From assembly GCA_003242955.1 (NCBI GenBank), contig QJPH01000283.1, forward strand, positions 1 to 48,895: 48,895 nt of DNA, in the 5' to 3' direction. Shown one piece after another: positions 1-9,701 of this stretch; position 1 is the first letter of the stretch, and every line of letters begins with the position of its first letter. The stretch comes from Candidatus Methylumidiphilus alinenensis (lineage in GTDB: Bacteria; Pseudomonadota; Gammaproteobacteria; Methylococcales; Methylococcaceae). Below the pieces are notes generated by a model, which was not told where the DNA came from, ran no database searches, and worked only from the letters and a program-made list of their open reading frames with translations. Both the position numbers and the translations under genes were made by a program.

Positions 1-2
1 GC

Positions 3-347
3 CACGGGCAACGCCAGCGAAACCTCCACCTCATCGTCAACAACGCCCGTTTTCTAATCCTGCCCTGGATATGCTCGAACAACCTCGCATCCAAAATATT
101 GGGGCTGGCGGCCAGGCAGCTTCCGGGGGACTGGCAGCACCGCTATGGCTACCGCCCGCTGCTGCTGGAAACCTTTGTCGAAAAAGACCGTTTCACGGGC
201 ACCTGTTACCGGGCGGCCAACTGGATTCATGTCGGCCAGACCCAGGGGCGGGGCAAGCTCGGCCCATCCGGCAAGCAGAGCGTCCCCATCAAGGACGTAT
301 GGCTGTATCCCTTGGGAAAAGGTTTCAAAAATAGGCTGATCCGATAA
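3..347 (+). CDS. DUF4338 / DruA-like protein, 3' end only
   Basis: The frame is open from base 3 to a TAA at 345-347, so the 5' part lies outside the window. The translation contains LIVNNARFLILPW, RYGYRPLLLETFV, GTCYRAANW and the ending PIKDVWLYPL, which I recognise as the conserved C-terminal half of the DUF4338 family. That family includes DruA of the Druantia anti-phage system and many stand-alone, transposon-associated copies. Nothing else of a Druantia system (no large DruE-like helicase) follows downstream, so a stand-alone, mobile-element-linked copy is more likely than a defence locus. The last ten residues after YPL look like a non-homologous tail. The role of these stand-alone proteins is not established. 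Confidence 0.75.
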   Translation, partial: HGQRQRNLHLIVNNARFLILPWICSNNLASKILGLAARQLPGDWQHRYGYRPLLLETFVEKDRFTGTCYRAANWIHVGQTQGRGKLGPSGKQSVPIKDVWLYPLGKGFKNRLIR

Positions 348-903
348 TTTTCGGAGACGGGTTGGCCGAATATTTACCTTCACGTCGCACTTTACGAAGG
401 AATCCTTACGCCTACCCTCTCTTGCCGAACTTCGATTTTATCCACAGTTGCGGTGGAAAACTGTGTGGCTCAACTTTCAAACCACGCCAATTCTGCGGCT
501 TCTGGGCAATGGGCAAAAAGTGACAAATCCTTTACGCATGGTGTCGTTGACACGCTGTTACTCATTTACGAATACTAATAAATCCATGCACCAACCCTAC
601 CCTAAGACGATCTATTTCACGTTAATAAAACTGGATTGAAGGCTGATTTTACAATTTCGTATGCCGCCGATTTCTAAAAGACAGATTCTGACGTTTGCCA
701 GGGGCAGCTTAAATTGTCAACTTTTCCAGTAGGCCATAATTCCCTACTAAAACATTCTTGATTGACAATTTCATACGAATGGGAATAGATTCACAGCCGA
801 CAAGTTAAACCCGGCTAGAATGGCACGCAAAGACGCAGGTCCGGGATGGTTTGTTATTCAACTGTTCATTTTGGAGCTAAAAACCATTTTAAGGATTTGC
901 GTT
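348..903. other. Intergenic stretch upstream of the RHS locus
   Basis: About 550 bp without a convincing gene. It is AT-richer than its left neighbour. Short open frames here show no family signature or ribosome binding site. The only functional signal I can propose is a promoter-like pair at 762-790. Confidence 0.5.
762..790 (+). promoter_or_regulatory. Possible sigma-70 promoter of the RHS locus
   Basis: A perfect TTGACA at 762-767 is followed after 17 bp by ATAGAT at 785-790, a weak -10 match. It lies about 110 bp upstream of the small ORF at 904 and points towards the RHS gene. The -35 box and spacing are good and the -10 box is poor, so this is only a candidate. Confidence 0.4.
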
Positions 904-1257
904 ATGGATCGTTTAACTGTCTCTAAATCTCTAAATCCCGTCTGTCATACAGGTGTAAGGCTTACCCCCCGGTCATACAGAGACATGCATGGCCGATTTA
1001 CGCACAAATCCCGTTCCTCGACGCCATCCTTCGAAAGTCTCATCTTGTGGCTTACCACCGGCTTCAGCGGCATCAAGGCGGTGATCTTTGTCTTTCTGTT
1101 TGCATCAATGATGATGCCAGCATGTCTTCGTGCAGCTAATGTGACCTACACTGCCGGAATTGATACGCCCTCCTTGCCAAGCTTGAGTTCGGCATCACTA
1201 AATGTTCAAGGAAGCAATCTGCCTTGCTTTTTCCAAGAATGGAGCAACTCAAAATGA
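904..1257 (+). CDS. Small N-terminal-like ORF upstream of the RHS gene
   Basis: The ATG at 904 follows an AAGGA Shine-Dalgarno with 8-nt spacing, which is better supported than the upstream in-frame ATG at 820. The product is 117 residues: a polar, basic N-terminus, then a hydrophobic segment around residues 53-76 (KAVIFVFLFASMMMPACLRA) that looks like a long signal peptide or anchor, then a Ser/Pro/Leu-rich tail. I recognise no domain. Its TGA overlaps the start of the 2753-residue RHS protein as ATGA (1254-1257), which suggests translational coupling. An alternative reading is that this is the original N-terminus of an RHS-type gene, cut off when an AT-rich module carrying its own signal peptide replaced the adjoining part. 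Function unknown. Confidence 0.5.
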   Translation: MDRLTVSKSLNPVCHTGVRLTPRSYRDMHGRFTHKSRSSTPSFESLILWLTTGFSGIKAVIFVFLFASMMMPACLRAANVTYTAGIDTPSLPSLSSASLNVQGSNLPCFFQEWSNSK

Positions 1258-4200
1258 AATATATTAATATAATAATATTATTTGCCCTGTTATTTATTAT
1301 AAATAATTCTCGTGCCGACCTTGTTAGGCATTATCCATTTGATGGAAATGCTAACAATGCGATTGGGAATGGTTATAATGGGACAGTAAATGGAGCTACA
1401 TTAACTACTGATAGATTTGGAAATGCTAATAGTGCCTATCAATTTAATGGAAATGGAAATTATATTTCAGCCAGTGCTGATAACTTACCTACAACTATAA
1501 GAACTGTAGCTTTATGGTTTAACCCCGTTTCATTTGTTAGTAAACCAATTATTCTTGGATATGGTGGGGGTTCTTGTGGTACATCTTTTTATTTTGGTGG
1601 CAACCAAAATTCTTATCATGTATCGTCTCATTGTAATGTTAATAGTCTTGTTCAGTCGTATTCACAGTCTCCTTTAAATTCATGGCATCATCTAGCCGTT
1701 ACCACTGATAATCAAGGTACTGTAATGTATCTTGATGGATATATTATAGGGTCAAATAATATATTTATTTCTAACACGTTTGTTCAAGGAAAACAGATAG
1801 CTATAGGGGTAGATGTTAGTGCATCAGGATATGCCCCATATATCGATAGCAATGTTGGCTATTTTAACGGCAAAATTGATGATGTACGAATCTATGATAA
1901 CGCCATTTCTCCCCAAGAAATAGCCCAACTTGCTGATAAGGGTTCTGCTTCTGATTTGCCATTCCAAGATACAAACTTCGATCAGTTAGACTGGGGAAGT
2001 TGGTTCGCTGATTACTATAGTGTTTGGCAGTTAGGCCATCCTACGAGTGGGCCAATGAATGGCCATACCGGGGCCTATGCAATGGCGACTGTTCTTGGGG
2101 GGAACTATGCGGCTAACTCCACCGGGCGGCTTATCACTCCTTACATATTGGTTCCAGCCGTGGATGCGGGTGGTGTGGTTACATTCCGCTTCTGGCAATG
2201 GTATCAATATGGTACTGGCGATACTGGAAAAGTACAGATATCGAGATTTGACGGCACTTCATGGTCAGATTGGGAAAATCTCACCACACCCGCTGTAACA
2301 GGAGACTCGACCATATGGCAGCAACAGACGATTGACTTATCTGTTTACCAAGGGCAAAAAGTACGCATAGGTTTTTTGCATACAGCCAATAGTGATAGTT
2401 CCGTCGGTGCAGGTTGGTACATCGACGATGTCCAGATTTCTTCCTTTGTGCCTACCCCAATAACGCTTGGCAAGTCTGTTAGCGGTCATTTCTCTGCCAG
2501 TGGCGAACGAAAATTCTATGCCTTCCAAGTTCCGGCGGGGGGACATCTAAGCGTTAAGCTGAATAGTTTGGACAAGCTTGGCTCCAATGAGTTGTATGTA
2601 CGTTTTGGCGCATTGCCTTCGGCAGGCGAGTATGACTATCGCTTCAGTACCGCCGGGGCCGACCAGCAAGTTTTCGCGCCGAATGCAAAAGCGGGCACTT
2701 GGTATGTGATGGCTTATAGCGATACCCTTGCCGGGACGGGCGATTTCACCCTAAGCACCGAACTTACATCAGGGATAATATTAAGTTCACTTTCCCCTGA
2801 CCGTTCAGCGGCAGGCGGGGTTGTCACCATTCAAATAGAGGGGGCTGGATTTAATGACACAGCGCAAGTTTCGCTGGTAAATGGCGCGTCAAAATTTACC
2901 GCCAGCACGGTAAGCGTCATCTCCGACAGTCGTTTGTTGGCAGATTTTAATCTTACTTCGGTTCCTGCCGGGAATTACCAACTTACCGTCACTCAAGACA
3001 GCCAAATCATAACCCTGCCTTTCGAGGTCACTGCGCAATCCATTGGTGCAAAACTGGAAACCCAACTGACAGTGCCTAGCTCTGTCGGTCGCCACGCCCC
3101 GGCGATGCTCTACGTCGAATATGCTAATGTCGGCGATACACCCATGCCTGCCCCTTTGCTCGTTCAAACCGGAACGGAACGGCCCATCTTGCGGACGATT
3201 CCTTTGGGCGGTCCGATATCGGCGGATACCTTCCAGCAAGGTTTCTGGACTTCCACCATGCCTACCGGTTGGAGCAATGCGGTGCAATTCTTGGGTTGCG
3301 GTGAGACGGCCGGCTTACTCCAGCCCGGCGAGAAGCTACGCATTCCTATCGCTTATGCTGGCTTGCAGCAGCCATGGTCCTGGTCGCCGAGCGTGAGGTT
3401 CGATCTGGGTGTGATTACGGTAGACAACACTACGGCGGTGGACTGGGCTTCCCTCAAATCCACTATGCGCCCGCCCAGCATCAGCGTGGATGCATGGGAT
3501 GCCATTTGGCAAAACTTCACCCAACAGGCAGGCACTACGTGGGGCGATTATGTCCGCCTATTGAACAACAATGCCGCCTATCTGCGGCGGTTGGGCTTGG
3601 AGGTCTGCGACCTTAGCGACCTGCTGGCTTTTTCGTTTGCCCAGGCCGATGGCCTGAATATCGTGAAAACCCTAGATTCATCGGTTGATGCCGCTGCGAC
3701 CGTGCCGGGCTTGCCGCTGGTTTTCGGGCGAACTTACCCGCAATCCATCAGCCAGCGCTTCACAGTGGGGGCTTTCGGGCGCGGCTGGTCGCATAATTGG
3801 GATTACACGCTGACTAAAAGCAGTTTGGGCGATGTGACCATTACCGGGCCGGGCGGATCACGCCGTCTGTTCCAACCGGACAGTCGGGGCGGTTACTTTG
3901 CCCAAACCGGCGACCATGCAAAACTCACCGATCTTGGCAGTGGACGTTATTCATTGCGCGAACTGAATGGTTTGCTGCGGGTGTTCCGTGCCGATGGCAA
4001 GCTCGATTATGTCGAAGATTCCAATGGCGTTCGCATCACCTGCCAATACACAGGCGGTTTGTTGACCGGCCTTAATCATTCGTCGGGTCAAAGTCTGCAA
4101 ATCGGCTATTCTGGCAGCCTCATTAAAACGATCACCGACCCAATCGGGCGGGTGACGACGTTTAACTACAGCGGGGATCATCTCATCCAAGCCCAGTTCC

Positions 4201-7200
4201 CGGATGGCTTGAGCATAGGCTATGCCTACAATGCCGGTTTGAACCCGGTGACTAAGCATGCGCTGGAAAGCATCACCTATCCCAGCGGTATCAGCAAAAA
4301 GATCGACTATGATGCGCGTGGCCGCATTAAAAGCATTGCTTACGGAACTACCAGTGGCCGTGTTGATTTTGCTTACGGTGACGGCGGTCAGATCACGGCA
4401 ACCGATGCCATCGGCAGCGCAAGCAATTATTATCTCGACCACCGTGGCCTCGTCGCCAAGCTGCAAAGCCCCCAGGGTCGCACCGTGCGGCTGGGCTATG
4501 ACAGCGAATACAACCTGACCTCTTTGACCGACCCGGCTGGACGCGCCAGTTCATTTGGCTACGATAGCAAAGGCAATGTCATCCAAGCGACCGATGCCTT
4601 GGGCAATATAAGCCGTTTTGGCTATTCCAATGCCTTTAATCGTTTGGCAACGCTGACTGACGCAAAGAGTAATCTCACTCGCTACACCACCGATGCGAAA
4701 GGCAACCTCTCCGCCATCACCTACGCCAACAGCTTGGCGGAACGATGGGATGAATATGATGCCAGCGGCAATCCGAAAAAATGGACCAACCGCCGCGCCC
4801 AGCCGATCAATTACACCTACAACAGCCTCGGCCAGGTGACAGAAAAGCTGTATCCCGACGGCTCAAAGGCCACTTACACCTACGATGCCCGTGGCAATCT
4901 CGAAACTGCGACCAATGCCGTAGGCACGATCAATCTAGACTACTATCCCGATGATCGCTTAAAACGGATTACCTATCCGGGCAACCACTGGTTGGAGTAT
5001 ACCTACGATACCGTTGGGCGGCGCGACACCATGACCGACCAGTTAGGCTATAAGCTCACTTACCATTACGACATCGACGGTAGGCTGGAATCGGTCACCG
5101 ATGCCTCGGCAAAGGAATTGGTGAAGTATGGCTATGACACTAGCGGAAGACTATCCCAAAAAACCCTAGGCAACGGGGTTTACACGACTTACGACTATGA
5201 CACCGATGGGCAATTATGGCATTTGCGGAATTTCAAGCCGGATGCGTCGGCGTTGTCATTCTTCACCTATGCCTATGACACTCAAGGCCGTCGTAAGAGC
5301 ATGGAAACCGTTTACGGCGCTTGGGCCTATTCGTATGATGACCAAGGCCAGCTAACCCATGCGGTATTGGTTTCCAACAACACAGCCAAAGTCCCCAATC
5401 AAGATTTGACCTATGTTTATGATGCCCTAGGCAACCGTATTCACACCAATGAGAATGGGGTGACGACCGAATACACGGCCAATAATCTGAATCAGTACAC
5501 CACTGTGGGTGGCGAGACACTCACTTATGATGATGATGGCTCGCTTACCAACAAAGCCAATGGTTCCAATACCAGTTTGACAGTCACGAGCAACCCGGAA
5601 AACCGGGTGACTGGCTACAGTTCGGCGGGCGGTACGCGGCAGTTTGAATACGACGCGCTGGGTTTCCCTTCGGTGGTGGTGCGGGATGGTCTACGCCAAT
5701 ATCAAGTCCACGACCCGGCGGGTTTTGGCGACTTGGTGGGCATTTATGACAACTCGGGTACATTGCTGGAACGCCAAAATCATGCCTTTGGAGCCATTAG
5801 CACCTCAAACGGCGGAACGCCCACCTATCTGACGTTTGACGGCATTGGCAACGCCAGCGAAGCCACGGCGGGCGATGCGTCGTTGCTTGGGAGCCAAGCT
5901 TACCGGCCTTTTGGTGAACGCTTGCTCACTTCCAGCGGAATGACTTCCAAACTAGGATTTAATGGGGAGTTTGGAGTGATGCAGGAAGGGGATTTGGTTT
6001 ATATGAGGGCGAGGTTTTATTCTTCTAATTCTGGTAGATTTTTATCTACAGACCCAATTGATTTGGCTAGCGGTATCAATCTGAATAAATATGCCAATAA
6101 TAACCCGCTAGATTTTATTGACCCATCTGGCCTTGCTTCATATCGAGAAGCCAAGGGGCCACTGAATATTCATTGGCATTTCTTTTTTGATAAACCAGTA
6201 GTATTTCATACACCTAATGGCCCAGTTACGGTTAAAGATATTGGATTTTATCCAAGCAAATCTGATATGGCATTAGGATGGTTAACTCTGTCGGGACCAG
6301 GTACTTTAGGGTTTAAGCAAGATCAAAATGGCTATGACGTGAAACTTGGTCTTGATAACCTTGATGATGATATTTTGCGTGATGCGATTGAAGCCGTTGG
6401 CACACCAAAAAGATGGAGATTAATTGTAAACGATTGTGGAACTTGGGCTAAAAGAGTTCTCGAAAAATATAGAGAACTAAGCAAAAATCCACCTAATGTA
6501 CCTGTCACCCCAACCAATAATGGTGGGTCTGGTGTGGTCAATGCCGCTGATCCCAACGAACTGATTGGCCCTTCTGGTTACGGCACAGGAAACTATATAG
6601 CCGATGTAAATATCTTGCCCTATCGGATCAACTTCGAGAATGATGCGAAAGCCACCGCACCGGCGCATCAGGTGACGATTAGCAATCTGCTCAATGCCAA
6701 TATGGATGGTGCCACCTTCGAACTGACAGAAATCGGTTTCGGCGACCATCTGATTATGGTTCCAGCGGGGACTCAGCATTTCGAGACAACCGAGAAGATG
6801 AGCTTCAACGGCGTTGAGTTTAACGTGGTGATCGAAGCGGGCATCCATTCGGCAACCGGGGAAGTGTATGCGCGTTTCCAATCGCTAGACCCGTTGACGG
6901 GCTTGCCCCCTGCCGTCGATATTGGCTTCTTGCCGCCCGAAGACGGCACAGGCCGAGGTCAGGGTCATGTCAGTTATGTCGTCAAGTCAAAACCTGGATT
7001 GCCCAAGGGTGTCGAAATCCGCAATATTGCCAATATCGTCTTCGACAGCCAGCAAGGGATTGCCACCAACCAAGTCGATCCGCATGACCCGACCAAAGGC
7101 ACTGACCCTAACAAAGAAGCCTTGGTGTCGGTTTGGACTGGCCCGTTCCCTGTTGTAACAACCGGCACAGCCAGCAATATCACGTGGGCTTCTGCAAGCG

Positions 7201-9515
7201 TGAGCGGAACGGTGAATCCGGCGGGTTTGACCAGCACGGCAAAGTTTGAATACGGGCTGACCACCGCCTATGGCAGCACGGTCGATGTGACGTTATCGCC
7301 CAACAATGGCACGACGGCGCAAAACGTCAACGCGACAATCAGCAGTTTGCAAGCGGGTGCGACCTATCATTACCGATTGTCAGCCAATACCAATTTGTTG
7401 GGGGATTGGGCGGGCAACGATGCCACTTTCACGCTTCAGTCAAGCCCTCCCGTGTCGCATCTGACAATCAACAAACTCGGCAGTGGTGGAAAGGTGACCA
7501 GTACGCCAGCGGGCATTGACTGCGGTAACACCTGCGACTATGCCTTTTTACAGAGTAGCCAAGTGACTCTTAACGCCATAACTGAAACTGGATCAACCTT
7601 TATCGGTTGGGCTGGCCCGTGCAGCGGTACAGGAAATTGCCAAGTCACCATGGATCAAGCGAAAACGGTTGTCGCCTGGTTCAAACCCATGGTAAAAAAT
7701 GGTATATGGGATATGACTTCGCAATATTCCAATTCAAATAACCCCAACGGAACTTGGTCTTACGGTTATAGAACGTCACCAAACGGCGACGGATTTAGCT
7801 TGATGACGTATAGATACCAAAATACTTTTTGGTTGCGAGGTTATGGCATTTGGGCACCCAGTATTCAGGCAGGACCCAATGTTTGGCCGAATGACAACAC
7901 AAATGGAGATGTCGTCGTTCGCTGGACTGCCCCGCAGACTGGCACATATATTATTGACTCAGCGTTCACCGGATGGGATTCTCGTGGAGACGATCTCTTA
8001 GTCTGGGTAATTATTGGAGGAAACCCAGTTTTTTCAGGTGAAGTCCATGGCTACCTAAACTCGGCAAAGTATAAGACCACGGTCAAGCTTCAACAAGGTG
8101 CTTATGTCGATTTCATGGTGAGATATGACAACAGAGTTATACCTAAAGATGCCAACTGGACACTAATTACTGGAACGATTACATCTGACCCTAGCTCCGG
8201 CTATAGTTTAAATATTTCCCAAAACGGAAACGGCAGTGTAACCAGCGGTCCGCCCGGCATTGAATGCGGCAACGTCTGTAGCTATGTTTTCACTCAGAAT
8301 AGCCAAGTCACACTGACCGCTACGCCCAAAACTGGCTATACCTTTGGCGGCTGGACAGGTGATTGTACCGGCGCAGCGCTGACTTGCAGCTTGTCGATGG
8401 ATTCAATCAAATCCGTGGATGCTAATTTTAAAGCCAATCAGTCCATCACTTTCGGGGCAGCGCCTACCTTAATCGTGGACGGCATTGGCGCAGTATCCGC
8501 AATAGGCGGTGCGTCCGGTAACCTGGTGACTTTTAGCTCACTAACACCCACGGTTTGCACCACCAGCGTAACTAACAGCAGTATCGTGACTGGCGTGTCG
8601 GTCGGTTCTTGTATCATCGCCGCAAACCAATTAGGTAATGCCAACTATAATGCCGCACCACAAGTGACGCAGAATTTTAACGTCGCCAAGGGCAGCCAGA
8701 GCATTTCTTGCGGTGGAGTGCTACCGCCTATATCGGTTGACTTAACCGTCGGAGGCACGGCCCAACTGCAATTGTCTTGCACTGGCGGAAAATCGGGCAA
8801 TCCGGTGACGTTCACCTCTGCCACAACCGGCATTTGCACGGTCAACGGCAGTACCGTAACGGGAGTAACCGCTGGTATTTGCATTATTGCTGCCAATCAA
8901 GACGGCAACGCCAACTACAACGCAGCATCTCAAGCCACCCAGGCCATCACCGTTGGCAAGGGCAACCAGACCATAATTTTCGGGGTGGCACCAACCATTA
9001 TCGTCGGCGGCACAGGCACGGTTTCGGCAACTGGCGGTGCGTCGGGGAACACAATGGTGTTTAGCTCCCAAACCTCTGGAGTCTGTACGGTCAGCGGCAG
9101 CACGGTCACAGGCTTAACGGTAGGCACCTGCACCATTGCAGCCAATCAAACAGGCAACGCCAACTACAACGCAGCACCGCAGGCGACGCAGAGTTTTGGC
9201 ATAACGGCTGGATTTACCCTAACCGTCATCAATGCCAACGTCACGTTTGGAACCCTGTACAGCGATGTGGGCGGGATTGTCTGCGGCACGACATGCAGTG
9301 CGAATTTCGCCAGCGTGACGAAAGTCACGCTCACTGCCATTCCGGTCAGCGGATACGAGTTCACCGGCTGGAGCGGGGCTTGCACAGGTTATGGGAATAC
9401 CTGCACCGTCACTGTGGACGCCCCCAAAACCGTCACCGCAAAGTTTGCCGCCTTCAAGATTCACCAGCCTGCTTGGAAGCGGGCGATAGGCTCGATCATC
9501 CAAGGAGGGGGTTAA
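1254..9515 (+). CDS. Giant secreted RHS/YD-repeat protein with adhesin-like modules
   Basis: 2753 residues, starting at ATG 1254 with a clear Sec signal peptide (hydrophobic IIILFALLFII, then SRA). Modules in order, by approximate residue: LamG/concanavalin-like 20-235; jelly-roll or MAM-like domain ending in WYIDDVQI 239-395; pre-peptidase-like beta domain 400-505; IPT/TIG-like domain 507-595; RHS entry motif GRGWSHNWDYTL near 850; about 700 residues of YD repeats (repeated Y-D/G-x-x-G-R/N-L motifs); RHS core with YSSNSGRFLSTDPI and NNPLDFIDPSGL near 1590-1626; a small unique domain with NDCGTWAKRVL 1627-1750; a DUF7619-like beta domain; a fibronectin III-like domain; three InlB-B-type repeats with paired Cys; one carbohydrate-binding-like insert; and three tandem repeats of about 82 residues. 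RHS shells usually encapsulate a C-terminal toxin; here more than 1000 residues follow the core, which suggests a surface protein. No immunity gene is evident downstream. Confidence 0.85.
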   Translation: MKYINIIILFALLFIINNSRADLVRHYPFDGNANNAIGNGYNGTVNGATLTTDRFGNANSAYQFNGNGNYISASADNLPTTIRTVALWFNPVSFVSKPIILGYGGGSCGTSFYFGGNQNSYHVSSHCNVNSLVQSYSQSPLNSWHHLAVTTDNQGTVMYLDGYIIGSNNIFISNTFVQGKQIAIGVDVSASGYAPYIDSNVGYFNGKIDDVRIYDNAISPQEIAQLADKGSASDLPFQDTNFDQLDWGSWFADYYSVWQLGHPTSGPMNGHTGAYAMATVLGGNYAANSTGRLITPYILVPAVDAGGVVTFRFWQWYQYGTGDTGKVQISRFDGTSWSDWENLTTPAVTGDSTIWQQQTIDLSVYQGQKVRIGFLHTANSDSSVGAGWYIDDVQISSFVPTPITLGKSVSGHFSASGERKFYAFQVPAGGHLSVKLNSLDKLGSNELYVRFGALPSAGEYDYRFSTAGADQQVFAPNAKAGTWYVMAYSDTLAGTGDFTLSTELTSGIILSSLSPDRSAAGGVVTIQIEGAGFNDTAQVSLVNGASKFTASTVSVISDSRLLADFNLTSVPAGNYQLTVTQDSQIITLPFEVTAQSIGAKLETQLTVPSSVGRHAPAMLYVEYANVGDTPMPAPLLVQTGTERPILRTIPLGGPISADTFQQGFWTSTMPTGWSNAVQFLGCGETAGLLQPGEKLRIPIAYAGLQQPWSWSPSVRFDLGVITVDNTTAVDWASLKSTMRPPSISVDAWDAIWQNFTQQAGTTWGDYVRLLNNNAAYLRRLGLEVCDLSDLLAFSFAQADGLNIVKTLDSSVDAAATVPGLPLVFGRTYPQSISQRFTVGAFGRGWSHNWDYTLTKSSLGDVTITGPGGSRRLFQPDSRGGYFAQTGDHAKLTDLGSGRYSLRELNGLLRVFRADGKLDYVEDSNGVRITCQYTGGLLTGLNHSSGQSLQIGYSGSLIKTITDPIGRVTTFNYSGDHLIQAQFPDGLSIGYAYNAGLNPVTKHALESITYPSGISKKIDYDARGRIKSIAYGTTSGRVDFAYGDGGQITATDAIGSASNYYLDHRGLVAKLQSPQGRTVRLGYDSEYNLTSLTDPAGRASSFGYDSKGNVIQATDALGNISRFGYSNAFNRLATLTDAKSNLTRYTTDAKGNLSAITYANSLAERWDEYDASGNPKKWTNRRAQPINYTYNSLGQVTEKLYPDGSKATYTYDARGNLETATNAVGTINLDYYPDDRLKRITYPGNHWLEYTYDTVGRRDTMTDQLGYKLTYHYDIDGRLESVTDASAKELVKYGYDTSGRLSQKTLGNGVYTTYDYDTDGQLWHLRNFKPDASALSFFTYAYDTQGRRKSMETVYGAWAYSYDDQGQLTHAVLVSNNTAKVPNQDLTYVYDALGNRIHTNENGVTTEYTANNLNQYTTVGGETLTYDDDGSLTNKANGSNTSLTVTSNPENRVTGYSSAGGTRQFEYDALGFPSVVVRDGLRQYQVHDPAGFGDLVGIYDNSGTLLERQNHAFGAISTSNGGTPTYLTFDGIGNASEATAGDASLLGSQAYRPFGERLLTSSGMTSKLGFNGEFGVMQEGDLVYMRARFYSSNSGRFLSTDPIDLASGINLNKYANNNPLDFIDPSGLASYREAKGPLNIHWHFFFDKPVVFHTPNGPVTVKDIGFYPSKSDMALGWLTLSGPGTLGFKQDQNGYDVKLGLDNLDDDILRDAIEAVGTPKRWRLIVNDCGTWAKRVLEKYRELSKNPPNVPVTPTNNGGSGVVNAADPNELIGPSGYGTGNYIADVNILPYRINFENDAKATAPAHQVTISNLLNANMDGATFELTEIGFGDHLIMVPAGTQHFETTEKMSFNGVEFNVVIEAGIHSATGEVYARFQSLDPLTGLPPAVDIGFLPPEDGTGRGQGHVSYVVKSKPGLPKGVEIRNIANIVFDSQQGIATNQVDPHDPTKGTDPNKEALVSVWTGPFPVVTTGTASNITWASASVSGTVNPAGLTSTAKFEYGLTTAYGSTVDVTLSPNNGTTAQNVNATISSLQAGATYHYRLSANTNLLGDWAGNDATFTLQSSPPVSHLTINKLGSGGKVTSTPAGIDCGNTCDYAFLQSSQVTLNAITETGSTFIGWAGPCSGTGNCQVTMDQAKTVVAWFKPMVKNGIWDMTSQYSNSNNPNGTWSYGYRTSPNGDGFSLMTYRYQNTFWLRGYGIWAPSIQAGPNVWPNDNTNGDVVVRWTAPQTGTYIIDSAFTGWDSRGDDLLVWVIIGGNPVFSGEVHGYLNSAKYKTTVKLQQGAYVDFMVRYDNRVIPKDANWTLITGTITSDPSSGYSLNISQNGNGSVTSGPPGIECGNVCSYVFTQNSQVTLTATPKTGYTFGGWTGDCTGAALTCSLSMDSIKSVDANFKANQSITFGAAPTLIVDGIGAVSAIGGASGNLVTFSSLTPTVCTTSVTNSSIVTGVSVGSCIIAANQLGNANYNAAPQVTQNFNVAKGSQSISCGGVLPPISVDLTVGGTAQLQLSCTGGKSGNPVTFTSATTGICTVNGSTVTGVTAGICIIAANQDGNANYNAASQATQAITVGKGNQTIIFGVAPTIIVGGTGTVSATGGASGNTMVFSSQTSGVCTVSGSTVTGLTVGTCTIAANQTGNANYNAAPQATQSFGITAGFTLTVINANVTFGTLYSDVGGIVCGTTCSANFASVTKVTLTAIPVSGYEFTGWSGACTGYGNTCTVTVDAPKTVTAKFAAFKIHQPAWKRAIGSIIQGGG
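8439..9197 (+). repeat. Three tandem repeats encoding about 82 residues each
   Basis: Inside the RHS gene, three consecutive units of roughly 240-265 bp each encode a beta-rich domain. Each ends in IAANQ-x-GNANYNAA followed by a Q-rich linker, and begins near QTI/QSI-x-F/C-G. These are Ig-like repeats of the kind found in large adhesins. The second unit diverges most at its start. Cysteine pairs in each unit could form disulfides after export. Confidence 0.75.
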
Positions 9516-9590
9516 CATGAAATGAAAAATAATCGGCAGAATTCATGCAAAGGCAGCGTAATATTTGGCCAAGGTATGTTACCCGACAAT

Positions 9591-9637
9591 GAGTAACATC
9601 GTGACTGATGGGCGGGGGGGAGTTTGCACAAACGGAC
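9591..9637 (-). repeat. Dispersed repeat, copy 1
   Basis: On the minus strand, GTCCGTTTGTGCAAACTC (9620-9637) is followed by a C-rich stretch and GATGTTACTC (9591-9600). The same two blocks in the same order occur on the plus strand at 13091-13108 and 13235-13244, so the copies are inverted relative to each other. The spacing differs (about 20 bp here, about 126 bp there). Confidence 0.6.
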
Positions 9638-9682
9638 AAAAACGATCCCAGAATGTCGTGCATCCTTGCCGCCCGCATCCGT

Positions 9683-9701
9683 AAAAAATGCCTTTGGCAT
9701 T
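9683..9701 (-). terminator. Possible Rho-independent terminator of the membrane hydroxylase gene
   Basis: On the minus strand, AATGCC-AAA-GGCATT forms a 6-bp stem with a 3-nt loop, and the stem runs into a T6 tract. It lies about 135 bp past the stop codon of the minus-strand gene ending at 9837. The stem is short, so confidence is moderate. Confidence 0.45.

Noticed and set aside
820-903. Longer start (ATG 820) for the small ORF before the RHS gene
   Set aside because: The ATG at 904 has a proper AAGGA ribosome binding site; the added 28 residues show no conserved feature and 820 has none.
4258-5830. Several long frames within the RHS gene in other frames or on the other strand
   Set aside because: They overlap the YD repeats completely and are by-products of the biased repeat composition.
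8439-9197. Tandem repeats as a CRISPR-like array
   Set aside because: The units are coding, about 250 bp long and without spacers.
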